23,057 bases of DNA from a virus. The stretch spans positions 1 to 23,057 of the IMG/VR virus record IMGVR_UViG_3300042556_003022; one strand, 5' to 3'. Under the pieces are notes generated by a model. The model was not told the origin of the DNA and made no database searches. It worked only from the letters and a program-made list of their open reading frames with translations. The position numbers and the translations under genes are program-made. Of the stretch, positions 8,397 to 15,794 are shown piece after piece; within the stretch, counting starts at the first letter, position 1, and every line of letters starts with the position of its first letter.

Positions 8397-8982
8397 AAGC
8401 AAAAACCCTCCATCCTTGAGTAGTTCCTTCGTAGCGCAGCAGTATTTCCCCTGTGGTGTCACAAACGAGGTTCTCCGCCAGCCCGTTAATTAAGCTGGTG
8501 CCTCGCGCCACCGTTAAATTGTTGGTGCCCCATTTTTTCGCGATGTCCGAGATCAGCACCCAATCCAACGCAGCGGGGCTGGCGGGGAGTGTGATTGTGA
8601 ACGCCCCTGCGCCAGTATCCGCTGCAATCCTATCACTCGCAACTGCTGTGTAATTAGCGGTTTTATTGGCCCAAGGGTTCACGCGAACAGACGGTGCGAG
8701 CTTCGCGGATGTCACTGCGCCGTCAGCGATTCCATTCAGCGGCGCAGTGAAATTTTCAAAAGTGATTCCCTCCACCACCGGAACTCCGCCCGCATAAGAA
8801 ACAATGGGGACGATCTTTCCCGAAGGATCGGTCGCCGCCGACCGTTGCCGGAAGATCAGCTTGTCGAGGTTCTCCCCTTTGACTTTTCGCGTTCCGTTTG
8901 CCGAAGTCGCCCAGACCACGAACTGATCGTTCGTTGCGAGGGTTGTGACTTCCGAGAGCCCGTTGATTGTGGAGTTTGCCAT
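8386..8982 (-). CDS. Tail protein with fibre-type C-terminal domain
   Basis: A 198-residue protein. The N-terminal part (about 1-45: NGLSEVTTLATNDQFVVW, then TRKVKGENLDKLI) is of the kind seen at the start of many phage tail proteins. A short DGAVTSAKLAPS linker at 87-98 is common in fibres. The C-terminal domain (about 104-198) begins NKTANYTAVASDRIAADT and ends in a W-R-V-F strand. It matches a beta domain I recognise from the ends of many phage tail fibres and spikes. The start overlaps the nozzle gene stop by one base (TAATG), so the two are coupled. A short fibre, or a fibre anchor attached to the nozzle, is the most likely role. Confidence 0.65.
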   Translation of the reverse strand: MANSTINGLSEVTTLATNDQFVVWATSANGTRKVKGENLDKLIFRQRSAATDPSGKIVPIVSYAGGVPVVEGITFENFTAPLNGIADGAVTSAKLAPSVRVNPWANKTANYTAVASDRIAADTGAGAFTITLPASPAALDWVLISDIAKKWGTNNLTVARGTSLINGLAENLVCDTTGEILLRYEGTTQGWRVFAYGY

Positions 8983-11192
8983 TAGATGTATTTTTGGTAG
9001 CCGATGAGTAGACCGCCGGTTTCAGTGGAGAGGTAGTCCACGCCGCTGGTTGTGAGTTGAATGAAGTAGTCGAGCGTCTGCCCGTCGGGCTCCCACGCCT
9101 CGTAGGTGTTTTCCAAAGTCTCCTCGACGCTGTCTGGCAAAACCAAAACGCAGCCCCCCGTGTCGCGCTGCGCCCCAGCTCCGACGGACTCGATGAGTTG
9201 CAGGGAGTGAACGAGGAGCTTTTCCAGCTTCGCCCGCCCGCGCCATTCGACGCGCAGCTTGAAGTCATACCCACGCCCGATCGTGCGGTCGGTGAAGTCA
9301 TTGGTCGTCACCTCGGGCACCACGGCGCGAAGTTGTGGCGCGTATCCCCGGAGCGCCCTAGGTTCATCGCCCGGATCGTTTGGGTTGTCCTCCGAAAAAC
9401 AAAGTTCCCAGTCACCCCAATCCGTCCAGTTGGGGTTGTTGTCAGGGCGAAACTTGAGATCGGCGGTGAATTTTTTATTCTCCTGGCTCCACCCGCCCAC
9501 CTCGCTGAACCACAGATCGCCGTGGATGAGTTTTTTCTCTGAGAAGGGCGCTTTGAAATCGTAGGCTTTTGTCAGCACCAAGGAGCGGATCAGGCGGTAT
9601 TCATTTCCTTCGTAGGAATTTTTGTCCTGAATTTCGTTCTTCGTAATCTCCCAAAGTTGATGCTGGTCGATGTCGTCGCCGTGGTAGCAAAGGGCAAAAG
9701 CGCGGGGCGTGTCGTTGAATACCCCCGTGAGCAGCGTCACCACTTGCAGTCCGCCCCAGACCCCGTCGTAGATTGCATATCCCTTGCCGCTGTTGGCCGA
9801 CACGGGGCGGAAATCCATCGCCGTGATCCCGCGATAGACCTGCCGCCCATCCACCGTGGCGGGCTTGCAAGTCATAAGCAGGCGGTCGTCGAAATAAATC
9901 ATCGAGACGCGGGAGAGCTTGCTCAAATCCTCCCTGTCAAAAATCGGGTCCATCTCTGCGGAGATCGGTGTCTGCCCGAAGGAACTGAACTCCGCCCGCG
10001 CATTGCGGTAGGAGCGAATACCGTTCCCTTCGCGGGATCGGAAAAAAATGTCTCCATTGATCGTGCAGGTCGTCTCGGCCAGCGAACCAATGTTGGAGAA
10101 CAGCACACGCTGGAACCCTGCCGTCTCCTTCCATTGCGTGCGCGGCGTGGAGACCGCGAAACTCGTCGCCGCCCGTTCACCGAAGACAATCAAGTCGCCC
10201 TGCCCCGTGCTCACATCCTGGATCGGGAGGAACTCCATCGTCTTCACAGGCCCCATCTCCAGCGGGATCACAAAATTCCCGCCCTCGTTGATAAAAGTGT
10301 TTTCGCTGAAGTTGAGCGCGTCGGAGGAAGTTCCTGCATTGAACTTCGTCGCCTGCCCGCCCGAGCCTGGCACGCCGACCGCCGCTGCGATCGTGAACTT
10401 ATCTGTGGCTGGGAGGCTTTCGATTCTGAAAGTGCCGTTGATCGCCGGAAGCGAGCTATGCCCCGTGATTGTCACATAGTCGCCGACACTCCAGCCGTGC
10501 GCCGTCGCGGTGGTGATGACGACTTGGTCGTCGTCGGAAGAGGAGACGATGTCTTTCGCGGTCAGGCTCCCCCCAAAAGCGATGTCGCCCGCCGTGATTT
10601 CCCGCCCGTTCGGAGTGGTTACAAACAATCGTCCATGCCCGTAAGCCATCTGCTTCCCGACGGGTATCGGCGTTTCCGTCGAGTAGCGCGTCGCCAAGTT
10701 CAGGCGCATCGTCGTGGAGTCGGTGAAAACCAAGACCCGAGGCGTCGAGACCCCGTCTTGAATCACCAAGAACTCTTCGACTTGGCAAGCGTAGCAAGGG
10801 GCAGTTTTGTTAGCGAAGTCCGGCACCCCAGCGTTGCTCTGGTCCGTGTCCACATAAGTCACTTTGTTTCCAACGAGATCAATGGCAAGCACCTTGCCAT
10901 CCGCCACAAAGACCATCACCGGCTCGCGATTCGGAGGGTTGAAGACCTTCGCGCACTGGACGGTTGTGGCAGCAGTTAAAAACCCCGTGCCCCCGTTGAC
11001 GGAGGTGAAAGTGCCGAAGAGGTCCACATAATGAAACCCTGGACGGGTCCGTGGCCCCGCCCCTCCGCGGAAGACCACATTTTCGGCGTAGTAAACCGAA
11101 GTCTCGGGCGTCAAGACTGGGTCCTGGCTCCCGTCCATTCCGCCAGGAAGCCCACGAAACCCATCTACGAGCCTGAGCTTGTCGGCGATCAT
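8982..11192 (-). CDS. Tail nozzle / tubular protein B-like (T7 gp12-type)
   Basis: A 736-residue protein, close in length to podovirus nozzle proteins. The N-terminus has DGFRGLPGGMDGSQDPVLTP and an ENVVFRGGAGPRTRPGF stretch. This is the usual opening of nozzle or stabilisation proteins, which thread the chain through a beta-propeller-like fold. Repeated beta segments such as AYGHGRLFVT, MEFLPIQDVSTGQGDLIVFG and YFDDRLLMTC follow. Residues about 213-285 look like an inserted small beta domain (ATAHGWSVGDYVTITG), resembling the FCCH-type insertion found in phage tail proteins. It lies downstream of the capsid gene and seven bases after a small unknown gene. The role would be closing the tail tube below the adaptor. 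I am confident of the family type but not of its precise homologue. It contains only a degenerate CCCTAGG copy at 9356. Confidence 0.8.
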   Translation of the reverse strand: MIADKLRLVDGFRGLPGGMDGSQDPVLTPETSVYYAENVVFRGGAGPRTRPGFHYVDLFGTFTSVNGGTGFLTAATTVQCAKVFNPPNREPVMVFVADGKVLAIDLVGNKVTYVDTDQSNAGVPDFANKTAPCYACQVEEFLVIQDGVSTPRVLVFTDSTTMRLNLATRYSTETPIPVGKQMAYGHGRLFVTTPNGREITAGDIAFGGSLTAKDIVSSSDDDQVVITTATAHGWSVGDYVTITGHSSLPAINGTFRIESLPATDKFTIAAAVGVPGSGGQATKFNAGTSSDALNFSENTFINEGGNFVIPLEMGPVKTMEFLPIQDVSTGQGDLIVFGERAATSFAVSTPRTQWKETAGFQRVLFSNIGSLAETTCTINGDIFFRSREGNGIRSYRNARAEFSSFGQTPISAEMDPIFDREDLSKLSRVSMIYFDDRLLMTCKPATVDGRQVYRGITAMDFRPVSANSGKGYAIYDGVWGGLQVVTLLTGVFNDTPRAFALCYHGDDIDQHQLWEITKNEIQDKNSYEGNEYRLIRSLVLTKAYDFKAPFSEKKLIHGDLWFSEVGGWSQENKKFTADLKFRPDNNPNWTDWGDWELCFSEDNPNDPGDEPRALRGYAPQLRAVVPEVTTNDFTDRTIGRGYDFKLRVEWRGRAKLEKLLVHSLQLIESVGAGAQRDTGGCVLVLPDSVEETLENTYEAWEPDGQTLDYFIQLTTSGVDYLSTETGGLLIGYQKYI

Positions 11193-11198
11193 GGAGAA

Positions 11199-11414
11199 CT
11201 ACCGTCCGGCTTTACCAAATGCGCTTCCGAGAGCTTTACCTGCCACTTTCATCCCGCCAGAAATGGATTGGTTTCGCATCTTGGCGGACATCGCCGCGGC
11301 GTTGGCTTGGTTGATTTGCTTTTGAAAAGGCCCCGAAGCGCGAACGCCAGGGGATTTACCTTTCATCAGCCCTTTATGAGCCATCAAGGCTCCTGCTGCC
11401 ATTGCTTCTACCAT
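11199..11414 (-). CDS. Small basic Ala/Gly/Met-rich protein, unknown
   Basis: A 71-residue protein, strongly basic and rich in Ala, Gly, Met and Lys (KGLMKGKSPGVRASG, then GKALGSAFGKAGR). It lies between a small acidic protein (20-base gap) and the nozzle gene (6-base gap). The upstream leader contains GATAACCTCAACACA and ends AAAACTATGG without a Shine-Dalgarno sequence. I do not recognise the family. Size, charge and place in the operon suggest a minor virion or DNA-associated protein, but nothing more can be said. Confidence 0.55.
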   Translation of the reverse strand: MVEAMAAGALMAHKGLMKGKSPGVRASGPFQKQINQANAAAMSAKMRNQSISGGMKVAGKALGSAFGKAGR

Positions 11415-11434
11415 AGTTTTATTATGTGTTGAGG

Positions 11435-11677
11435 TTATCGCTCCATGCCCATCGCCATTGCTTTTTGGAAATCCCCAGTGTCGGGGTCCGTGGCCTCGGC
11501 GTAGGCTTCGTCTTCTTCGGGTTCTTCCGTCTCGCCCTCGCCGCCGACGGGAAGGCCGTCAATCGCGGTGAGCACGAGGTTGTCGCCATCGACTTCCAAA
11601 GTTGCAAGGGCCTCGAAGGTGCCTTTGTCGGCTCCCTCGGGGAGTGTGTAGCCTTCCGGCATCGGGAATTTAATCAT
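11435..11677 (-). CDS. Small acidic protein downstream of the capsid gene, unknown
   Basis: An 80-residue protein. It begins MIKFPMPEGYTLPEG, has a short beta-rich middle (TFEALATLEVDGDNLVLTAIDG), and then a very acidic segment at about 50-65 (GETEEPEEDEAYAE). Similar short proteins with a PEGYTLPEG start directly after the major capsid gene are familiar to me from environmental podoviruses, without known function. It is separated from the capsid gene by an 89-base gap holding a strong hairpin, so its expression probably depends on read-through. No Shine-Dalgarno sequence is visible (CCAACCCAAATG). Confidence 0.6.
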   Translation of the reverse strand: MIKFPMPEGYTLPEGADKGTFEALATLEVDGDNLVLTAIDGLPVGGEGETEEPEEDEAYAEATDPDTGDFQKAMAMGMER

Positions 11678-11709
11678 TTGGGTTGGTCGGGTTTGATGTG
11701 TTGGTCAAA

Positions 11710-11756
11710 CCTCAATTCCGCCCCCTCGCCCTAGGGCAAGGAGGCGGTGTTTGAGG
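11710..11756 (-). terminator. Strong hairpin after the major capsid gene (terminator or mRNA stabiliser)
   Basis: On the minus strand, 11747-11734 pairs with 11731-11718 over 14 positions with two G-U wobbles. An outer CCTCAA/TTGAGG stem (11756-11751 with 11715-11710) extends it. The apex is the palindrome CCCTAGGG (11729-11736). Only a short TTTG follows, so this may be a weak terminator, an attenuator or an mRNA 3'-end stabiliser rather than a full stop. It begins 11 bases after the capsid gene stop. Confidence 0.7.
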
Positions 11757-11766
11757 GCTTACCTAC

Positions 11767-13098
11767 TCAGGGAGCCGGAGGGCAGACAGCGTCGCCGTCG
11801 CAGTCGGTGAGATCGGTTGCACGATCCACGCAACGGAGGTGGCGAACCACGAAGCCCAACTCGGGGCGCTCGACTTTCGAGCCGTAGGCGTAAAGCGCAC
11901 GGAAGAAGCCGGTCGAACCGTCGATGTTGCTCTCGCGGTCAGGGATGTTCCTCCACACGAACTCGCCCGCCCAGCTATAAGATGGGTTGTAGGTCATGCC
12001 GCCCTTGCTTGTGCGGGGCGAAGGAGTGAGGACTTTCATAACATCCTGATGGTAAATCACGGTGTCGGTGTAGGCAGCGGCCTTGTAACGGGCGCTGATC
12101 TCCCAACGCATTCCACGCGAGGTCGCGATTGGCTCGTATGGGAACACACGGACCCAGTCACCAGCAACAGCGTCAAACTCATAGCGAGGAGGAAGCTCCA
12201 CGGTGAAGAATTTGAAACCACGGTAGATGGCGTTCAGCCCTGGGGCCGAAAGCATCGGGTTGCTGTCGCCATTGCCCATGTAGGCATAGCGGAAGTCGTC
12301 GCGGACATTAGCGTCTTGACGCTTCAGATCACTGAAGGTGTAACGCTCGCCGACCGCGGCGTAGATCGGAGTCATCTCGTCCACGCGGGCGAACGGGTTG
12401 ATCGACCCGCCGTTGTATCCGAGTTGCTCGTAAATCGCTTCGAGGATGCCCCAGGTGAGCTTCGAGGTCGCCGGAGTGGCGGCAAAGTCAGCCGTGTTGG
12501 GGTCGAAGTTGACAACCGCCACGGATTTTTGGCCGCAGGCGTTGACATACTCGTCTTGGTAGGTGTTGGTCCAGACATACTTGGTGTTCTCGGAAAGGAC
12601 GCGGATCACATTTTTGACCTGGTCCTCAACCTGCCAAGCGAATTGGAGGTCATCGAGGTTGATGTCGGGGCTGTTGAGAGCCGCCTTTTTGAGGCTCATG
12701 GTGCGAACGGTCACGCCGAAGCTGTCGATCTTTTGACCGACAATTTGGCTTCCGCCGCCGAGCATACCCGTGCGAGGGAGGGCCCCGCCATTGGCTCCAA
12801 CGAGGTTGGAGTTATTCGGGGAAGCGGTGTAGGTGCCGCTCTTGGTGGCGTTGTCGCCATCGCCGCCCGAAGAAGTCCAGTTCTCAAAAATCACGCCACC
12901 TGGAGTCGAGACCGCGGCGCTGGAAAGCGAACGCTCGAAAATGGGGTAGCTGACTGCGTTGCCCTGACCATCCACCCACTTATCTTTGGGAAGATATTTG
13001 AGGTAGAAGTCGGAGGTTACGATGTTCTTCGCGACATTGTTGCGGATGAGACCGCCCCATTCCACGAAGAGTTGTTCGATATTTTGTAGTGCTGCCAT
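11767..13098 (-). CDS. Major capsid protein
   Basis: A 443-residue protein of typical capsid length. It begins MAALQNIEQLFVEWGGLIRN and has a Gly/Ser/Asn-rich region (about 75-112) that could form the extended loop. Mixed alpha/beta segments follow, and the C-terminal part includes AGEFVWRNIPDRESN and a beta-rich ELGFVVRHLRCVD. It comes directly after the scaffolding gene, the usual capsid position. It has its own 237-nt leader with a terminator for the upstream operon and a candidate promoter, consistent with high separate expression. The HK97-type fold is inferred, not seen. Four cysteines lie in the last 30 residues (CVD, DCDGDAVC region), which is unusual and may allow cross-linking or metal binding at the C-terminus. 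The leader is T-rich with no Shine-Dalgarno sequence. Confidence 0.85.
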   Translation of the reverse strand: MAALQNIEQLFVEWGGLIRNNVAKNIVTSDFYLKYLPKDKWVDGQGNAVSYPIFERSLSSAAVSTPGGVIFENWTSSGGDGDNATKSGTYTASPNNSNLVGANGGALPRTGMLGGGSQIVGQKIDSFGVTVRTMSLKKAALNSPDINLDDLQFAWQVEDQVKNVIRVLSENTKYVWTNTYQDEYVNACGQKSVAVVNFDPNTADFAATPATSKLTWGILEAIYEQLGYNGGSINPFARVDEMTPIYAAVGERYTFSDLKRQDANVRDDFRYAYMGNGDSNPMLSAPGLNAIYRGFKFFTVELPPRYEFDAVAGDWVRVFPYEPIATSRGMRWEISARYKAAAYTDTVIYHQDVMKVLTPSPRTSKGGMTYNPSYSWAGEFVWRNIPDRESNIDGSTGFFRALYAYGSKVERPELGFVVRHLRCVDRATDLTDCDGDAVCPPAP

Positions 13099-13131
13099 AA
13101 AAATAGAAAAAACAGAAAGGTTGTGTTGTGA

Positions 13132-13252
13132 GGTTATTACGCCTCGTTTGTTTTTTCCGTGCGGGGGTCGGATTACACGCAGTAATGTTCATGCAGTTAC
13201 CGCCTGCAAGTAGCGTCGGGAATGTAATAACCCTGCAACCCTGCAAAGTCAA
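13132..13252 (-). promoter_or_regulatory. Major capsid gene promoter candidate and structured leader
   Basis: On the minus strand TTGACT (13252-13247) and TATTAC (13229-13224) are separated by 17 bases, a plausible sigma70-like promoter. The spacer contains a direct repeat of TGCAGGGT. The downstream leader of about 115 nt holds several short inverted repeats of TTAC/GTAA, such as ATTAC-ACGCA-GTAAT (13172-13186). It also has two copies of TAATAACC in opposite orientation (13225-13232 on plus, 13132-13139 on minus). No protein-coding content is apparent here. Confidence 0.5.
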
Positions 13253-13283
13253 TAGACAATTTTCAAAGAGTTGCGAAAAAGAA

Positions 13284-13316
13284 AAACCCCACAGAGACCG
13301 AGTCCCTGTGGGGTTT
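13284..13316 (-). terminator. Rho-independent terminator after the scaffolding gene
   Basis: AAACCCCACAG (13284-13294) and CTGTGGGGTTT (13306-13316) form a perfect 11-bp stem with an 11-nt loop. On the minus strand the stem is followed by TTTTTCTTTTTC. It lies about 20 bases after the scaffolding gene stop and before the candidate capsid promoter. No U-tract follows on the plus strand, so it acts on the minus-strand transcript. Confidence 0.9.
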
Positions 13317-13335
13317 GGGGAGGGGGAAGCTACGA

Positions 13336-14568
13336 TCAGCGCAGATTGGCTTTCAGCGCCGACATGAAATCCTCGAACTCCTCTTTGGCTGGGGCCGCTG
13401 GGGCGCTGCCGCCTCCGCCCGCCTTGGGGGTAGCTTTCTGGTATTTCTCCAGGGACTTCTCAAGTTCCTGATAGCGATTGTAGAGCGAAACGAACTGGCC
13501 GTAGATGACAGGAGCCACCGCGGAGCGGTAGGCCACACGGGCGCGGGAATCCTCGTTGAGGCCGTCGAAGTCGAGTTCGCGAACAAACTTTTCCGCTCCG
13601 GCGAGTTGCCCGTTCCACTCATCGTCGCCGTCGATCGGGCGCAGGAGCGGCACGGCCTGTCGGCCCTCCTCGATGACCTTGTCCACCACGCTGTTGTATC
13701 GCTTGCCGTATTCTTCCTTTTGGTGTTTGGACTGCTCCTCGCGGTGTTGTTCGATTTTTTCGAGGGCGAGCTTGGCGTTGTTCACCACTTTCTGTCGGGT
13801 GCCTTGCACCTTGGCAAAGCGGGTCTCCAAGTCGTAAAGGGTGAATTTATCGCGGTCGTTCATTCCCGCCGCAAGATCGCTGAGTTTGTCGGCGCGGGCG
13901 CTGGCGTCGGACTCGGCGAAGGCATTGACGATGTCGGCTTCCACAATCTCGTATTTCGAGGCGATCTGGCTGATCGACTCGCGGATTGCTTGCATGGGGG
14001 CGACCACGGCGTCCTTGAACTCCTTGGTGGCTTCGACACGGGCGACTTGAAGCTCCCGCTCGTATTCCTCGTTGAGTTGGCGAAGTCGCTGAACCTCCTC
14101 GGGGTTGGTCTCGGATTTGGCTTTTTCAAGATCGGCGAGTCGGGATTCCAGCGCAGCGGCTTTTTCCCGCTCGGCCTTGAGGTCCTTTCGCATTGCGGCG
14201 AAGGCGTTCTTCGCATTCTCGCTGGCGTTCTCTAGCCCTTTTTCCTCGGTAGGTTCAGCAGGAGTCTCATCCTTTTTCGGGGCGGACTTTCTCCCGCGTA
14301 ACTTGGCGAGGTCGTCCGAGGTGGGGACTTTAATCTCCTTCTCCTCGGGCTTGCCTGGCTCGCCCTCGGGGCCTTTCTCCCCAGAGTGGTTTGTGGGCCC
14401 TGTCGGCTCAGTTTCGATCGGCGCGTCGGGGGCGGCATCGCCGTCTTTGAGCTTGGCGAAAGCATCCGCGATACTCGCGGCGGCGTCGAAGCTCATCATT
14501 CCTCCCTTGCCTTGGGGTTCCCCTTCAGGCGCGGGCGTTGTCTGTGTGGTTTCGTTGGTGTCTGACAT
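13336..14568 (-). CDS. Scaffolding protein (capsid assembly)
   Basis: A 410-residue, highly charged, largely helical protein immediately upstream of the major capsid gene. The N-terminal about 110 residues are disordered and rich in Pro, Glu, Gly and Thr. A coiled coil follows (about 120-180, rich in Glu, Arg and Lys, e.g. KAEREKAAALESRLADLEKA), then helical segments. A flexible GGGGSAPAAPAKEE linker leads to a short amphipathic C-terminal helix (EFEDFMSALKANLR). That tail is the typical capsid-binding end of podovirus scaffolding proteins. The role is to direct procapsid assembly and leave before or during packaging. GAGG lies about 11 bases before the ATG, one of the few possible ribosome-binding sites here. 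Confidence 0.8.
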   Translation of the reverse strand: MSDTNETTQTTPAPEGEPQGKGGMMSFDAAASIADAFAKLKDGDAAPDAPIETEPTGPTNHSGEKGPEGEPGKPEEKEIKVPTSDDLAKLRGRKSAPKKDETPAEPTEEKGLENASENAKNAFAAMRKDLKAEREKAAALESRLADLEKAKSETNPEEVQRLRQLNEEYERELQVARVEATKEFKDAVVAPMQAIRESISQIASKYEIVEADIVNAFAESDASARADKLSDLAAGMNDRDKFTLYDLETRFAKVQGTRQKVVNNAKLALEKIEQHREEQSKHQKEEYGKRYNSVVDKVIEEGRQAVPLLRPIDGDDEWNGQLAGAEKFVRELDFDGLNEDSRARVAYRSAVAPVIYGQFVSLYNRYQELEKSLEKYQKATPKAGGGGSAPAAPAKEEFEDFMSALKANLR

Positions 14569-14571
14569 AAA

Positions 14572-14859
14572 TCAATCCTCGGGTTCGAGGGTGGGCATGA
14601 GGTCGTTATCGCTCTTGCGGGGTTTGGTTGGCACGCCGAGGGCGAGTAGCGCGTCGATCGCTTGGTTGAAGCCCTCGAAGCGGGTGTTCTGGTGGCTGTT
14701 CCATTCAGAAAACCCCACGCCGGTCGGCGGAGCGATCTCCCTGGGGCACCCCAAATGGCGCAACGCCTCGACGGCGGCTTTCATCTCAGGGCGTTTCAAT
14801 AGGTCGGCGAAGGCGCTGGTCAGCACCTCGCTGGATCGGAAGGTTTCAATCGTGGTCAT
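14572..14859 (-). CDS. Small phage protein, unknown
   Basis: A 95-residue, mainly helical protein. It contains FADLLKRPEMKAAVEALRHL and then a SEWNSHQNTRFEGFNQAIDA segment. The latter resembles a short pattern found in small proteins encoded next to podovirus scaffolding genes, but I cannot assign a family firmly. Its ATG overlaps the stop of the upstream gene by four bases, and it ends a few bases before the scaffolding gene. A CCCTGGGG motif at 14749 forces a Pro-Arg pair with an AGG codon. Confidence 0.6.
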   Translation of the reverse strand: MTTIETFRSSEVLTSAFADLLKRPEMKAAVEALRHLGCPREIAPPTGVGFSEWNSHQNTRFEGFNQAIDALLALGVPTKPRKSDNDLMPTLEPED

Positions 14860-15338
14860 GGTGAGTCGTAGGCTTCGACATTCACGGAGGCGTCACCCGT
14901 GAAGGTCATCACATAGATAAACGCGACATTGTTCCCGTCGCTGTCCGCCACCGGAGTTGCGGTGATGGCAGTGCTCGGGAGCATATTGATCGCGGCGGTT
15001 TGGTCGGGGGCGAGATACACGCCGACCGCGTAAGAGGCGGTGCTGCTGGCCGTGTCGTCGATCAAAACCTCATGGGTGTAGGTTCCAGGCTCGTCGATCG
15101 TTTTTACATAGGCCGCGTCGGCGCGGGCGATCACCACCCTAGGGAGGATTCCCACGGAGGAAACTTCACGGGTCGCGGTGCTGGTAAACCCGATCGCCAC
15201 CGTCTTCGCCATCGGGTCTTCCCGCTTCACCCACTCCAACTTTCCATTGCGGGCAGCGAGTTGATAAAACCCATCGGCCTGCGGCTTCGGGATCACCGTG
15301 AAATTCTTCGTGAACGGATTGAAAAGAAAGCGGCCCAT
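14856..15338 (-). CDS. Possible beta-rich structural protein, unknown
   Basis: A 160-residue protein. A short N-terminal section (about 1-40) includes RFLFNPFTKNFTVIPKPQ. The rest is beta-rich with many Thr, Ala and Val residues (VAIGFTSTATREVSSVGILP, ASSTASYAVGVYLA), resembling a small beta-sandwich. An internal ATG at residue 43 (MAKTVAIGF) is an alternative start. The ATG at 15338 follows the upstream stop immediately (TAAATG), which supports the longer form. The location between portal and scaffold suggests a minor virion or decoration protein. I do not recognise it. Confidence 0.5.
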   Translation of the reverse strand: MGRFLFNPFTKNFTVIPKPQADGFYQLAARNGKLEWVKREDPMAKTVAIGFTSTATREVSSVGILPRVVIARADAAYVKTIDEPGTYTHEVLIDDTASSTASYAVGVYLAPDQTAAINMLPSTAITATPVADSDGNNVAFIYVMTFTGDASVNVEAYDSP

Positions 15339-15575
15339 TTACCATTTCCCTTTCGGGCATTTGGAGGTTTCGAGAACGAGTTTGGCCTTGGTCGAGCAAC
15401 CGCAGACCGTGCATTTGCCGGAGCCGCCCCACGCTTTCGAGTTCCAAAACAGACACGCTTGGCACTGCTCGAAACGCTTCGTGATGACTTCTCCCGAGGC
15501 GAGCTTGAAGCCTTTCTTGGCCCACTTCGCAGTCTCAGTGAGCAAACTTTTTGCCTTATCCAGCGCGGTCGGCAT
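15339..15575 (-). CDS. Small zinc-ribbon-like protein
   Basis: A 78-residue protein with six cysteines arranged as C38-x2-C41, C55-x2-C58-x-C60 and C73, in the pattern QCQAC, KCTVCGC, SKCP. This suggests a zinc ribbon. The CGCSTKAKLVLETSKCP-KGKW ending is one I recall from small proteins encoded near structural genes in environmental podoviruses. The function is unknown; a DNA- or protein-binding adaptor is possible. The ATG directly follows the HNH-like gene stop (TAAATG), so translation is probably coupled. Confidence 0.65.
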   Translation of the reverse strand: MPTALDKAKSLLTETAKWAKKGFKLASGEVITKRFEQCQACLFWNSKAWGGSGKCTVCGCSTKAKLVLETSKCPKGKW

Positions 15576-15794
15576 TTATTTCAATGAGCGATTGATCTTG
15601 GCCCGCAGGGCTTGCAGGTTGCCAGGGTTGTTGTTGAGCGGGTTGCCGTCCTTGTGGTGGACATCCATCCCGTCGCCTTTCTTCACACGGCCCTCTGACG
15701 CCAGCTTTCGCCGAGCGGCGTTGCGATTCGCCCGTTTCTTCTTCTGATCGGGGCGGGCGTGGTAGTTGTCGTATTCGGATCGGTAGTCTCTCAT
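15576..15794 (-). CDS. Small HNH-like protein
   Basis: A 72-residue, very basic protein. The C-terminal half, MDVHHKDGNPLNNNPGNLQ (from residue 43), carries the H-H-x-D-G-N-x-x-N-N pattern of HNH endonucleases. The leading zinc-binding half of larger HNH enzymes is missing or replaced by a Lys/Arg-rich helix. Such short HNH-like proteins are common beside phage packaging or head genes, where some nick DNA to help terminase. Here it follows the portal with a four-base overlap. Whether it is catalytic cannot be decided from sequence; it could be an accessory packaging nuclease or a degraded homing nuclease. Confidence 0.65.
   Translation of the reverse strand: MRDYRSEYDNYHARPDQKKKRANRNAARRKLASEGRVKKGDGMDVHHKDGNPLNNNPGNLQALRAKINRSLK

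Noticed and set aside
12980-13252. Small gene of 90 codons in the capsid leader
   Set aside because: It has no plausible ribosome-binding site, overlaps the capsid start in another frame, and its sequence is low in complexity. The region is better explained as a regulatory leader.
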